From: Cohnella hashimotonis
Lineage (GTDB): Bacteria > Bacillota > Bacilli > Paenibacillales > Paenibacillaceae
Assembly (NCBI RefSeq): GCF_030014955.1
Contig: NZ_JAGRPV010000001.1
Coordinates: 3,472,001-3,536,000 of the forward strand
Direction of reading: 5' to 3'
Length of the DNA stretch: 64,000 bases
Of this stretch, positions 31,854-40,072 are shown one piece after another. Within the stretch, counting starts at the first letter, position 1, and each line of letters begins with the position of its first letter. The notes beneath the pieces were generated by a model that saw nothing but the letters and a program-made list of their open reading frames with translations, made no database searches and was not told the origin of the DNA. The position numbers and the translations under genes are program-made.

Positions 31854-33323
31854 CTATAGCGACGTTGTCCGCAAGAATTTTCCGTAAGCGTCTTCCCATA
31901 TTTGCGCGTCCTCGGGCTCGTAGGTCGCGACGTCGAACGAATCGCGAATGACCTTGCGCGCTTCGCGCAGGTCGGATAGCTCGCCTGACGCAATCCACTG
32001 GACCGCGAGATTGCCGATCGCGCTGCCTTCGGCCGGACCGGCCCAGACCGGCTTGCCGATGGCGGAAGCGGTCCAGCGGCAGAGCAGCGTATTCTGAATG
32101 CCGCCGCCGACCATATGAAGGCCGCCGTAGCGTATGCCGGACAGTTCCTCGACCCGTTCGAGCGCATACCTGTACTTGAGCGAGAGGCTCTCGAGAATGC
32201 AACGCATCGTCTCGCCGACGCCCGTCGGCGGCTGCTGACCGGTACGGCGGCAGTATTCGGCGATTCGGCCCGGCATGTCTCCCGGCGGGAGGAAGAGCTC
32301 GTCGTCCGGATCGATAAAGACGGCGAACGCAGGCGCCTCCTCGGCCATGGCGACCAGCTCGGGGAACGAATAAGCGCTGCCCTGCCGTTCCCAGGCTCTG
32401 CGGGATTCGTTGACGATCCACAGACCCATAATGTTTTTAAGCAGCCTGTACGTTCCGTAAGCGCCGCCTTCGTTCGTGAAGTTCAGCTCCCGCGCGCGGT
32501 CCGTAAGCACCGGCTCGGTCACTTCCGTGCCGATCAGCGACCACGTTCCGCAGCTGAGATAGGCGAAATGCTCGTCAAGCGCGGGTACAGCGACGACCGC
32601 CGAGCCGGTGTCGTGCTCGGCGACCGCGTAGACCGGTATCGCCGACACGCCTAGCTCCTCGGTCACCGCTTCACTGAGCGCACCCGCCCGGTCTCCCGAC
32701 GAGAGAACCGGACCGAACCATTCGGCCGGGATGCCCAGTTTCGCGAGCACCTCTCTGTCCCAATCCTTCGCCGTCGCGCTGAACAGCTGGGTCGTCGTGG
32801 CGTTCGTGAATTCTGCGTGCATCTCTCCAGTGAGAAAATAGCGCAGCAGATCCGGGATCATCAGGAAACGCTTGGCTTCGCGCAGGAGCGGATTGCCGGC
32901 GGTCTTCAGCGCGTACAGCTGAAAAATCGAGTTGAACGGCTGAAACTGAATGCCGGTTCTGCCGAACAACTCCGACTCGGGGATTTCCGCGAACAGCGCG
33001 GGCATGATGCCTGCCGTATGACTGTCCCTGTAATGATACGGATTGCCGAGCAGCTCGCCGTTCTCGCCGACGAAACCGAAATCGACAGCCCAGGAGTCGA
33101 TGCCGATGCTCTGGATCAGGGCGCCTCGCTGCTTGGCCTTCAGAAGCGCCTGCTTCATCTCGTGCAGCAGCCGCAGAATGTCCCAGTGCAGCCTGCCGCC
33201 GACCTGGACCGGGTCGTTCGGGAACCGGTGGAGTTCCTCCGTCTCGATCCGGCCGTCCTTCAGCCTGCCGAGCAGCGCCCGGCCGCTGCTCGCTCCCAGA
33301 TCGTAAGCCAATATGTCGGCCAT
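31854..33323 (-). CDS. rhaB: Rhamnulokinase
   Basis: A 489-residue FGGY-family kinase that phosphorylates L-rhamnulose to L-rhamnulose-1-phosphate. N-terminal DLGASSGRALLGRL is the phosphate loop. SIGIDSWAVDFGFVGENGEL, AEHDTGSAVVAVP and YLSCGTWSLIGTE are rhamnulokinase-type signatures, and GGLHMVGGGIQNTLLCRWTA is the C-terminal ATP site. Length is normal. ATG at 33323 after GGAGGTAGC. Between rhaA and the DeoR gene in the operon. Confidence 0.94.
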   Translation of the reverse strand: MADILAYDLGASSGRALLGRLKDGRIETEELHRFPNDPVQVGGRLHWDILRLLHEMKQALLKAKQRGALIQSIGIDSWAVDFGFVGENGELLGNPYHYRDSHTAGIMPALFAEIPESELFGRTGIQFQPFNSIFQLYALKTAGNPLLREAKRFLMIPDLLRYFLTGEMHAEFTNATTTQLFSATAKDWDREVLAKLGIPAEWFGPVLSSGDRAGALSEAVTEELGVSAIPVYAVAEHDTGSAVVAVPALDEHFAYLSCGTWSLIGTEVTEPVLTDRARELNFTNEGGAYGTYRLLKNIMGLWIVNESRRAWERQGSAYSFPELVAMAEEAPAFAVFIDPDDELFLPPGDMPGRIAEYCRRTGQQPPTGVGETMRCILESLSLKYRYALERVEELSGIRYGGLHMVGGGIQNTLLCRWTASAIGKPVWAGPAEGSAIGNLAVQWIASGELSDLREARKVIRDSFDVATYEPEDAQIWEDAYGKFLRTTSL

Positions 33324-33352
33324 CTTCAGCTACCTCCAGTATCTATCCTTGC

Positions 33353-34615
33353 TTAGCCGCGAGCGGCAAGCACGTCGCGTTCGTACGACTTGACCTCTTC
33401 GAGCCAACGCTCGCGGACCGGCACGCCCTGCGATTCGCAGTAGTAGTCCCAGATCGCGCCCAGCGGATACGTCTTGAACTCTTCGGTCAGCGCGAGGCGG
33501 GAGGTGTAGTCGCCTTCAAGCTCGGCTTTGCGAAGCAGGTCGGTCGGCTCGAGCAGCGCCTGGAGCAGCGCCTTGATCGTGTTGCGTGTACCGATGACCC
33601 AGGCAGCGACGCGGTTGATGCTGGCGTCGAAGAAGTCGAGGCCGATATGCGTCTTGCCGAGCAAATCGCCGCGGACGAGCTCCTTGCCGATCTCGTACAG
33701 CTCGTCGTCGAGAATGACGACATGGTCGCTGTCCCAGCGAACCGGACGGCTCACGTGCAGCAGCATGCCTTCGGCGAACAGCGACAGCGAGGACAGCTTG
33801 CCGGAGATGACCTCCGTCGGATGGAAGTGGCCGGCATCGAGGCAGATCAGTTTGTTGTTTTGCAGGCCGTAGCCCATGTAGAACTCATGCGAACCGACCG
33901 TGTACGCTTCCGCGCCGAGTCCGAACACCTTGCTCTCGACGGCGTCGAGGTTGTGGGCCGGGTTCAGCTCCTCCGCGAACACTTCGTCGAGCGCATCCTT
34001 CAGACGCTTGCGCGGCGCGAGACGATCTACCGGATTGTCCTTGAAGCCGTCCGGCACCCAAACGTTCGTGACGCACGTCTGTCCGAGCTGTTCGCCGAAG
34101 TAGGCGCCGACGCGACGGGAGCGCTTGCAGTGCTCGATCCAAAAATCGCGGACCTTCGGATCGGCATGGCTGAGCGTGAAGCCGTCCTTGGAGTTCTCGT
34201 GGGAGAAGCAGGTCGGATTGAAATCGAGTCCGAGTCCCTGCGCCTTCGCCCACTCGACCCAACGCTCGTAGTGACGGGGCTCGATCGCGTCGAGATCGAC
34301 TTTTTCGTCGGTGTCCGCATAGATGGCATGCAGGTTCACCTTGTGTTTGCCCGGAATGAGCGAGAACGCTTTTTCCAGATCCGCCCGAAGCTCGTCAGGC
34401 GTGCGCGCCGCACCCGGATAGTTGCCAGTAACCGCGATGCCGCCAGTCAGGTCCTGGTCGCGATTCAGGAAACCGCGCACGTCGTCGCCCTGCCAGCAGT
34501 GCATGGAAATTTTGATCTCGGACAGCTTCTTGAGCGCCGCGTCGACGTCGATGCCGTGAGCCGCGTATTGGGCTTTGGCCGCTTCGTATTGCTTGGTCGT
34601 TTCGTTGGATGGCAA
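33353..34615 (-). CDS. rhaA: L-rhamnose isomerase
   Basis: A 420-residue L-rhamnose isomerase (L-rhamnose to L-rhamnulose, Mn2+-dependent TIM barrel). The N-terminal [14 protein letters not shown] motif is diagnostic. Metal-site regions are seen in [29 protein letters not shown] and [14 protein letters not shown], and the [20 protein letters not shown] block is conserved. The start is TTG (complement of 34613-34615) behind AAGGAGGAG. Third gene of the rhamnose operon. Confidence 0.95.
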   Translation of the reverse strand: MPSNETTKQYEAAKAQYAAHGIDVDAALKKLSEIKISMHCWQGDDVRGFLNRDQDLTGGIAVTGNYPGAARTPDELRADLEKAFSLIPGKHKVNLHAIYADTDEKVDLDAIEPRHYERWVEWAKAQGLGLDFNPTCFSHENSKDGFTLSHADPKVRDFWIEHCKRSRRVGAYFGEQLGQTCVTNVWVPDGFKDNPVDRLAPRKRLKDALDEVFAEELNPAHNLDAVESKVFGLGAEAYTVGSHEFYMGYGLQNNKLICLDAGHFHPTEVISGKLSSLSLFAEGMLLHVSRPVRWDSDHVVILDDELYEIGKELVRGDLLGKTHIGLDFFDASINRVAAWVIGTRNTIKALLQALLEPTDLLRKAELEGDYTSRLALTEEFKTYPLGAIWDYYCESQGVPVRERWLEEVKSYERDVLAARG

Positions 34616-34684
34616 AAGGTTCTCCTCCTTGTATAAGCCAGGCGAGCGACGCGGGTCGTGCGCCGCGCCGCTCTGGCTTTCAAT

Positions 34685-34730
34685 CGTTTTATCGTTGTCG
34701 GTACGTGCGTTTTATCGTTGTCGGTACGTG
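34685..34730. repeat. 23-bp tandem duplication inside the rhamnose operon
   Basis: Two exact head-to-tail copies of a 23-bp unit (34685-34707 and 34708-34730; starts CGTTTTATCGTTGTCGGTAC) lie in the spacer between the transducer-like gene and rhaA. The second copy ends 3 bp before the stop codon of the transducer-like gene. Confidence 0.9.
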
Positions 34731-34733
34731 ATA

Positions 34734-35105
34734 TTAGTGAATCGGGAACGCCATGACCGACATGAGCGCGTTTTCCGCTTGGGTCGCGTCGAGCCGGCTG
34801 TATTGCACGATGACCTTGATGTCGCTGCGTACTTCGATCGCGTACGGCACGCCGGGCGGAATGCTCTTGCCGTCCTTGGCCAGCGAAGATGTACGAATAT
34901 GACGCGTGCGCCGTGCCGGCACGACGACCAGAATGTCCTCGATCGGATCGCGGTCCTCGAAATAAATGGTGAACTGGAGCAGCGCGTCGTCGGATGCGGT
35001 ATTCAGCACGCATACCGATTCATGGCTTGTAAGCTGGCCTGCGCTGTGCTCGGGAATATAGGCGTCCGGTATAAACCAGCGTTTTTCGCCAGTCGCTTGG
35101 GGCAT
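34734..35105 (-). CDS. Sensory rhodopsin transducer (ASRT) family protein
   Basis: A 123-residue protein of the ASRT/DUF1362 family, first described as the soluble partner of Anabaena sensory rhodopsin. Conserved blocks include KRWFIPDAYIPE, SHESVCVLNTA, IYFEDRDPIEDI, ARRTRHIRTSSL and YAIEVRSDIKVIVQYSRLD. The family folds as a small beta-sandwich tetramer. Non-photosynthetic members sit near sugar catabolic genes and have been proposed to bind carbohydrate or DNA. No rhodopsin is present here. ATG at 35105 with GAAGGAGG. It lies between the aldolase/dehydrogenase and rhaA genes, in the place where a rhamnose mutarotase might be expected, but it is not RhaM-like. Confidence 0.82.
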   Translation of the reverse strand: MPQATGEKRWFIPDAYIPEHSAGQLTSHESVCVLNTASDDALLQFTIYFEDRDPIEDILVVVPARRTRHIRTSSLAKDGKSIPPGVPYAIEVRSDIKVIVQYSRLDATQAENALMSVMAFPIH

Positions 35106-35149
35106 GCGCGAATCCTCCTTCGTCGGCTATTGAACCGCCAAGCGGGCGA

Positions 35150-37219
35150 TTAGCGCGTGAATGCGGCCGGTACGCCGCCGTCGATCGTGAGCATGCAGCC
35201 CGTCGTCTTTTCGGCCTTCGAGGAAGCGAAGAACGCTACGCCTTCCGCGATGTCGCGCGGGTAGATGTTGACGAGCAGCGTCGTGCGCTTGCGGTAGTAC
35301 TCCTCGAGCTGGTCCGGCTCGATGCCGTAAGCCGCAGCGCGCTCGTTGCGCCAGCTGCCGTTCCAAATCGCGGAGCCTTGCAGAATCGCGTCGGGCAGAA
35401 TCGTGTTGACGCGGATGCCGTGCTCTCCGCCTTCGGCCGCGATGCAGCGCGCCAGATGAGCTTCAAGCGCCTTGGCCGCGCTGTAGGCGGTGGCGTTTTT
35501 GCCGGCATAAACGGAGTTCTTGGAGCCGATGAACACCATGCTGCCGCCGACCGCTTGCGCCTTCATCAGCTTGAACGCTTCGCGGGCGACCAGGAAATAG
35601 CCGGTGCCGAGCACGTTCATGTTCAGGTTCCATTCCTTTAGCGACGTTTCTTCGAACGGGCTGGAGGTCGCGAGACCCGCGTTGTTGACGATGATGTCGA
35701 CGCCGCCGTAGGCAAGCGCGGTAGCCGCGTAAGCCGCTTGAACCGCCTCTTCGTTCGTCACGTCCATCTTGACCGCGATCGCGCGGTTGTCGCCATAGCG
35801 GGCGTTGATCTCGGCCGCGATCTTCTCGGCGCCTTCAAGGTTGAGATCCGCCAGCACGACGTGCGCGCCTTCGGATACGAGGCGGCGCGCCGTCTCGCTG
35901 CCGATGCCGCCCGCGCCGCCAGTGATGAACGCCACCTTGCGCGAGAATTCGGCTTCTGCCGGCGCCAGCGTCAGCTTGTAAAGCTCGAGCGGCCAATACT
36001 CGACGTTGTAGGATTCGTTCTCGCTGAGCGAGACGAATTCGCCGAGCGCCGTCGCGCCGCGCATGACCGCGATCGCGCGGTGGTACAGCGCGCCGCTCAC
36101 TTGGGACATCGCCCAGCTCTTGCCGGTGTTGATCATGCCTACGCCCGGGATGAGGATAACGCGCGGCGCCGGCTCGAACATAACGTCGCCTTCGTTTTTG
36201 TTGCGCTCGAAGTAGGCTTTGTATTGCTCCTTGTAAGCCGCGACGCTATCCTTCAGGATCGTCTTCAGGCCTTCGACGTCGTCCGCGTTTGGCGTCCAGT
36301 CGATGAACAGCGGCACGACCTTCGTGTGCACGAGGTGGTCCGGGCAAGCGGCGCCGACTTGGGACAGCTTCGGCGAGCGCTCGCCGCCGACGAATGCCAG
36401 CACGTCGTCCGCGTCGTCGAACGACAGGATCATCTTCTTGGCGTCGGAGACGGCGCCGCGGATCGTCGGCATGACCTGCGCCGCGATGCTGCGGCGAACG
36501 TCGGCCGGGAGCGCTTCGTGCTTAACGCCGCCGAACAGCGTCGCCGCGTTAACGCGCGCCTCGATGAACGCTTCTGCTTCGCTGATGATCTTGATCGTTT
36601 GCGCGTAAGCTTCCTCGCTCGTTTCGCCCCAAGTGACGAGGCCGTGCTTTTCCATCAGTACGAGCTCTGCGTTCGGGTTGGCCAGCACGCCTTCCGCGAT
36701 CATTTTGGACAGCTTGAAGCCCGGACGGATGTACGGCACCCATACGAAGCGATCGCCGAAAATTTCCTTCGCCAGCTCCTTGCCGTTGTCGGCGCAGCAC
36801 AAGCTGATGATCGCATCCGGATGCGTATGGTCGACGTGCTTGAACGGCAGGAACGCGTGCAGCAGCGTCTCGATCGAGGCGCGCGGGTGCTTGACGTCGA
36901 TCATACAGTTGACGAGATAGGCGACCATCTCTTCGTCCGGCATCTCATCCTTCTCGAACAGCGGGCGGATGTCTTCCATGCGGAGGCCCGTAAAGTTGCC
37001 GGCCTTCATCGACGCGAGGTCGGAACCGCTTCCCTTCACGTACATCACTTCGACGTCGCGGCCGCGGAAATCCTTCACGATCGTCTTCGCGGATGTGTTG
37101 CCGCCGCCCCAGTTGCAGACGCGGCGATCGGCGCCGATGATGTTGGAGCGGTAGACGAGCTGATCCAGCGCGTTTTCTTGCTTCGATGCTTCCGAGGAAT
37201 TCCACAAGCTTTGAACCAT
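35150..37219 (-). CDS. Bifunctional rhamnulose-1-phosphate aldolase / lactaldehyde-type alcohol dehydrogenase
   Basis: A 689-residue fusion like Bacillus YuxG (RhaEW). The N-terminal class II aldolase domain (about 1-430) has the zinc-ligand segments HVDHTHPDAI and LVLMEKHGLVTWG and should split L-rhamnulose-1-phosphate to dihydroxyacetone phosphate and L-lactaldehyde. The C-terminal short-chain dehydrogenase (about 430-689) has the NAD motif TGGAGGIGS, NNAGLA and the catalytic YSAAKAL, and should process lactaldehyde. ATG at 37219 follows GGAGG; the open frame up to 37390 lacks a ribosome site. First gene of the rhamnose operon (aldolase/dehydrogenase, ASRT-like, rhaA, rhaB, deoR). Confidence 0.93.
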   Translation of the reverse strand: MVQSLWNSSEASKQENALDQLVYRSNIIGADRRVCNWGGGNTSAKTIVKDFRGRDVEVMYVKGSGSDLASMKAGNFTGLRMEDIRPLFEKDEMPDEEMVAYLVNCMIDVKHPRASIETLLHAFLPFKHVDHTHPDAIISLCCADNGKELAKEIFGDRFVWVPYIRPGFKLSKMIAEGVLANPNAELVLMEKHGLVTWGETSEEAYAQTIKIISEAEAFIEARVNAATLFGGVKHEALPADVRRSIAAQVMPTIRGAVSDAKKMILSFDDADDVLAFVGGERSPKLSQVGAACPDHLVHTKVVPLFIDWTPNADDVEGLKTILKDSVAAYKEQYKAYFERNKNEGDVMFEPAPRVILIPGVGMINTGKSWAMSQVSGALYHRAIAVMRGATALGEFVSLSENESYNVEYWPLELYKLTLAPAEAEFSRKVAFITGGAGGIGSETARRLVSEGAHVVLADLNLEGAEKIAAEINARYGDNRAIAVKMDVTNEEAVQAAYAATALAYGGVDIIVNNAGLATSSPFEETSLKEWNLNMNVLGTGYFLVAREAFKLMKAQAVGGSMVFIGSKNSVYAGKNATAYSAAKALEAHLARCIAAEGGEHGIRVNTILPDAILQGSAIWNGSWRNERAAAYGIEPDQLEEYYRKRTTLLVNIYPRDIAEGVAFFASSKAEKTTGCMLTIDGGVPAAFTR

Positions 37220-37242
37220 GAGATGAGACCTCCGAATAAATG

Positions 37243-37262
37243 TTTTGTTTTCTTTTGTTTTC
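37243..37262 (-). promoter_or_regulatory. Candidate DeoR-type operator: 10-bp direct repeats at the rhamnose promoter
   Basis: TTTTGTTTTC occurs twice in direct tandem (37243-37252, 37253-37262), between a possible -10 box (TATAGT on the minus strand, complement of 37263-37268) and the ribosome site of the first rha gene. DeoR-family repressors often bind short direct repeats, and the cognate regulator ends this operon. A further TTTGTTTGTTTTTG run lies just upstream. Confidence 0.5.
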
Positions 37263-37316
37263 ACTATATCATCTTTGTTTGTTTTTGAATACGCATTTTC
37301 GGATAAAAACAAAAAA

Positions 37317-37338
37317 ACATCCTCAGCCGAAAGGATGT
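37317..37338 (-). terminator. Terminator-like hairpin upstream of the rhamnose operon
   Basis: On the minus strand ACATCCT pairs with AGGATGT and is followed by TTTTTTTGTTTTTA. It lies about 100 bp before the start codon of the first rha gene and would stop leftward transcripts coming from the GNAT gene and the repeat array. Confidence 0.75.
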
Positions 37339-37438
37339 AAGTGAAAGAAATCAAACATAATCGTTGCAGGACAGCTCGAACAATCGTCACTCAAACGCAT
37401 GACCGCTGCAAGCCTGCATGAATGGTTTGCGTGGGCAA

Positions 37439-38050
37439 TAACGGCATTGCATGCCGTTATTGCCCACCGGAGGCGGCACTTTGGTGCGTTAGCTGCACGG
37501 CATGCCGTTATTGCTCGCCGCAGGCAACATTTTGGTGCATTAGCGGCACAGCATGCCTTTATTGCTCGGTGACGACGCGATTGGATGCGATAACGGCATT
37601 ACATACCGTTATTGCCCACCGGAGGCGGCACTTTGGTATGTTAGCGGCACGGCGTGCCGTTATCGCCAGCCGCAGGCGGCATTTTGGTGCGTTAGCGGCA
37701 CGGCATGCCGTTATCGCACAGCGCAAGCGGCGCTGTCGTGCATTAGCGGCACGGCATGCCGTTATCGCACAGCGCAAGCGGCGCTGTCGTGCATTAGCGG
37801 CACGGCGTGCCGTTATCGCACAGCGCAAGCGGCGCTGTCGTACATTAGCGGCACGGCGTGCCGTTATCGCCCGCCGCAGGCGGCATTTTGGTGCGTTAGC
37901 GGCACGGCGTGCCGTTATCGCCCGCCGCAGGCGGCATTTTGGTGCGTTAGCGGCACGACATGCCGTTATTGCACAGCGCAAGCGGCGCTGTCGTGCACTA
38001 GCGGCACGGCATGCCGTTATTGCTCGCCGCTGGCGGCGCTTTGGAGTCGT
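37439..38050. repeat. 51-bp tandem repeat array, 12 units, with two conserved hairpins per unit
   Basis: Units start (at TAGC/TAAC) at 37439, 37490, 37541, 37591, 37642, 37693, 37744, 37795, 37846, 37897, 37948 and 37999; all are 51 bp except the third (50). Hairpin 1 is TAGCGGCA-N5-TGCCGTTA, which pairs completely only with a G-U on the plus strand; units 1 and 4 have the TAACGGCA form. Hairpin 2 exists in two alternative sequences with the same geometry: CCGCC-GCA-GGCGG, or ACAGCGC-AAGCG-GCGCTGT in the units at 37693, 37744, 37795 and 37948. Frames are open on both strands because 51 is divisible by three, but no ribosome site or domain supports a protein. Confidence 0.92.
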
Positions 38051-38110
38051 AGCCCGCGGCGCTCAGGCCTGCTTCGCAGCGTCGCTGGCCCGCATGTCCG
38101 CTCCCTCGTT

Positions 38111-38635
38111 CTAGCAAACGCGCAAGCCTAGGATGACCAGATCCCGCTCGATGCCGTCGAGCTCCGCGACGCGAGGCAGCATGCCCCAGCGCTCGAAGCC
38201 GTGCTTGCCGAGCAGTCGGAGACTCGGTTCGTTGTGCCCGAAAACGAGCCCGACAAGCGTCTTGATGCCGAGCGGCGGAGCGGCTGCGACCGCATGGCGG
38301 ATAAGCATGCCGCCGAAACCTGACCCGCGAGCCCACTCCGCTAAGTAAACGCTGAGCTCCGCCGTCGCATCGTATGCCGCCCTGCTATGATAAGCCGAAA
38401 AGCTCAGCCACCCCGCGACCCGCCCGTCCCTGCGCAGCACCCAGAGCGGATGCCGGTCCGGCGGATGCGCTTCGAACCAGCCGATGCGGCTCTCTACCGA
38501 AACCGGCTCCAGATCCGCCGTCACCTGCCTGCCCGCGACCGTGGAATTATAGATCGAGACGATATCCGCCAGGTCCTCGAACCGAGCGATTTCGATACGA
38601 TCTTCATTTGAAGGACGCTCCTCATGCTGCGTCAA
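38111..38635 (-). CDS. GNAT acetyltransferase, phosphinothricin-acetyltransferase-like
   Basis: A 174-residue GNAT of the Pat/YwnH type. N-terminal [22 protein letters not shown] is followed by [37 protein letters not shown] and the acetyl-CoA loop [16 protein letters not shown], then [19 protein letters not shown]. Relatives acetylate L-amino acid analogues such as methionine sulfoximine or phosphinothricin; the natural substrate is unknown. The start is TTG (complement of 38633-38635) with GAGGG 6 bp upstream. A pyrimidine-rich tandem repeat lies upstream and the 51-bp array begins about 60 bp downstream. Confidence 0.82.
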   Translation of the reverse strand: MTQHEERPSNEDRIEIARFEDLADIVSIYNSTVAGRQVTADLEPVSVESRIGWFEAHPPDRHPLWVLRRDGRVAGWLSFSAYHSRAAYDATAELSVYLAEWARGSGFGGMLIRHAVAAAPPLGIKTLVGLVFGHNEPSLRLLGKHGFERWGMLPRVAELDGIERDLVILGLRVC

Positions 38636-38639
38636 ATGC

Positions 38640-38695
38640 TTCCCTCTTTTCTATTCCCTCTTTTCTATTCCCTCTTCTATTTTCCTCTTTTCCTA
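38640..38695. repeat. 14-bp pyrimidine tandem repeat
   Basis: TTCCCTCTTTTCTA occurs twice exactly (38640-38653, 38654-38667) and twice in altered form (TTCCCTCTTCTA and TTTTCCTCTTTTCCTA) directly upstream of the GNAT start. It is purine-rich on the coding strand and so offers several AGAGGG ribosome-like sites. Confidence 0.85.
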
Positions 38696-38708
38696 TAGTG
38701 GGAGAACT

Positions 38709-39005
38709 TTATTCCAGACGGATGCGGACGTAATGGTCAGTCTCCGTCTCGCGTTCGTAATAATCCTGCAAAAACGACTCCCACTCTGCCCGTGCCGGCG
38801 AATGCTTGAAGCCGACTGCATGATCGCCGAGGGTTTGCCATTGGACGAGCAGCATGTACCGGTCTTCTTGTTCCACGCATTTATGAAGTTCATGCGAGAT
38901 ATACCCTCGCGTTCCGGCGAGCAACGACTGGGATTTGCGGAAGGAGCTCTCGAATTCGCTGGCCTTGCCCGGTTTAACCTTAAGCATGGACGATTGCAGA
39001 ATCAT
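38709..39005 (-). CDS. Antibiotic biosynthesis monooxygenase (ABM) domain protein
   Basis: A 98-residue ferredoxin-like alpha/beta-barrel protein of the ABM superfamily. It has MLKVKPGKASEFESSFRKSQ, a GTRGYISHELHKCVEQEDRYMLLVQW core and a HAVGFKHSPARAEWESFL segment. Members include heme-degrading IsdG/HmoB-type enzymes and small quinol monooxygenases. The heme-ligand pattern cannot be confirmed by eye, so activity is left open. ATG at 39005 is chosen because GGAGGTG lies 8 bp upstream. Confidence 0.82.
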   Translation of the reverse strand: MILQSSMLKVKPGKASEFESSFRKSQSLLAGTRGYISHELHKCVEQEDRYMLLVQWQTLGDHAVGFKHSPARAEWESFLQDYYERETETDHYVRIRLE

Positions 39006-39058
39006 TTTGTACACCTCCGATAATAGGTACTGACGAAATGCTGCACAAAGCGCCTCTC

Positions 39059-39610
39059 CTACGATTTTTCGGTGTCTTCCCCATGTTGCAGCGATCGAAG
39101 CGCGATACGATCCTCTTCCAGCGAAGCCGCAAGTCCGATCGCGCGAAGCAAGACATACGAATGGCCGTCCAGCGAAAATAAAGCCGCGCCGCCCGAATAA
39201 TATTCGGCACGATGGAGAACGACCGTACGGCTGCCCGGCAGCGCGAATGCATATCGGTTATCGACATGTTCCAGATACTTTCTAAACGCCCGCGACCGTA
39301 TGTAAATGTCGCCGTTCAAATCGATCCACTCATATTTGGCTTCAGCCGAAGGATAAATCTCGATTCCGCCGCCATCGACGGCGTATTCCGGCGCATTCCT
39401 GATCCGACTCCGGACGGTCGCAAGCGTCGGCGGCAGGTCCAGCAAGCGCGCCTGCACATTTTCCGCGATGCCGATCAGATGCGACAGACCGAGCAGGACG
39501 GGTCCGCCAAAAAGGCTGAGTACGACCATCGTGACTGAATTGCTCGCGAATCCGACGATCGTTCCGCCGAGCAAGATCAAATACCCGATTAGATCGAGCA
39601 GGCTTCGCAT
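39059..39610 (-). CDS. Hypothetical membrane protein
   Basis: A 183-residue protein that I do not recognise. Two N-terminal hydrophobic segments (LIGYLILLGGTIVGFAS and VTMVVLSLFGGPVLLGLSHLIGI, about residues 6-48) are followed by a soluble domain of about 130 residues rich in Tyr, Arg and acidic residues (EWIDLNGDIYIRSRAFRKYLEHV). ATG at 39610 with GGAGTGACG. It lies 21 bp after the upstream GNAT gene on the same strand and may be cotranscribed with it. Confidence 0.7.
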   Translation of the reverse strand: MRSLLDLIGYLILLGGTIVGFASNSVTMVVLSLFGGPVLLGLSHLIGIAENVQARLLDLPPTLATVRSRIRNAPEYAVDGGGIEIYPSAEAKYEWIDLNGDIYIRSRAFRKYLEHVDNRYAFALPGSRTVVLHRAEYYSGGAALFSLDGHSYVLLRAIGLAASLEEDRIALRSLQHGEDTEKS

Positions 39611-39631
39611 TCATTCGTCACTCCGTCCGGC

Positions 39632-40072
39632 TTAATCTTCCTCTTCTTCCTCCGGCGACACGACATACACGCAGCGGAAGCGCTCGGTGCCCGGGTACTT
39701 TTCGCCCAAGCTGTGTACGGTAAAGCCGATGCTCCGGTAAAAATTCACGCCCTCTTCGTCGGTCTCCGCCTCAATGCGCTCAGGTTCTGCAGCGTCGATG
39801 AGATGAAGCACCATGCCTCGGCCGTATCCCTTCCCCCGCTCATCCGGGTGGACAGCGATGTGACGAATGGTGGCGATGCGGTCGTCATCCGACTCGTATC
39901 CGATGATTCCGATGATCTCTCCATTGTCTTCGTAGCCTTGAATATGAAGCCGGGCGTTCTCTTTATATTCGTTTATTGCCTTTACAATACGATCCGGGTC
40001 CGGAAAAACGGACAGCTCGAGCAGCTCGTAAATGGGGCGTTGGTCAAGTCGATCCTTAACGTTAATCAGCAT
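39632..40072 (-). CDS. GNAT family N-acetyltransferase
   Basis: A 146-residue acetyltransferase with a clear acetyl-CoA loop, HIAVHPDERGKGYGRGMVLHLI (R/Q-x-x-G-x-G/A), followed by EAETDEEGVNFYRSIGFTVHSLG. The C-terminus is an acidic EEEEED run. Substrate unknown. ATG at 40072 is preferred over GTG at 40081 because AAAGGTG lies upstream. Pairs with the downstream membrane protein gene. Confidence 0.82.
   Translation of the reverse strand: MLINVKDRLDQRPIYELLELSVFPDPDRIVKAINEYKENARLHIQGYEDNGEIIGIIGYESDDDRIATIRHIAVHPDERGKGYGRGMVLHLIDAAEPERIEAETDEEGVNFYRSIGFTVHSLGEKYPGTERFRCVYVVSPEEEEED

Noticed and set aside
37422..38131. Repeat-protein ORFs (230 and 192 codons plus, 140 codons minus)
   Set aside because: Same reason: three overlapping frames are open over a 51-bp array. 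The conserved feature is hairpin pairing, not one peptide.
38709..38710. Integration site or mobile element near the array-acetyltransferase cluster
   Set aside because: No integrase, transposase, terminal inverted repeats or target-site duplication could be found anywhere in the window.
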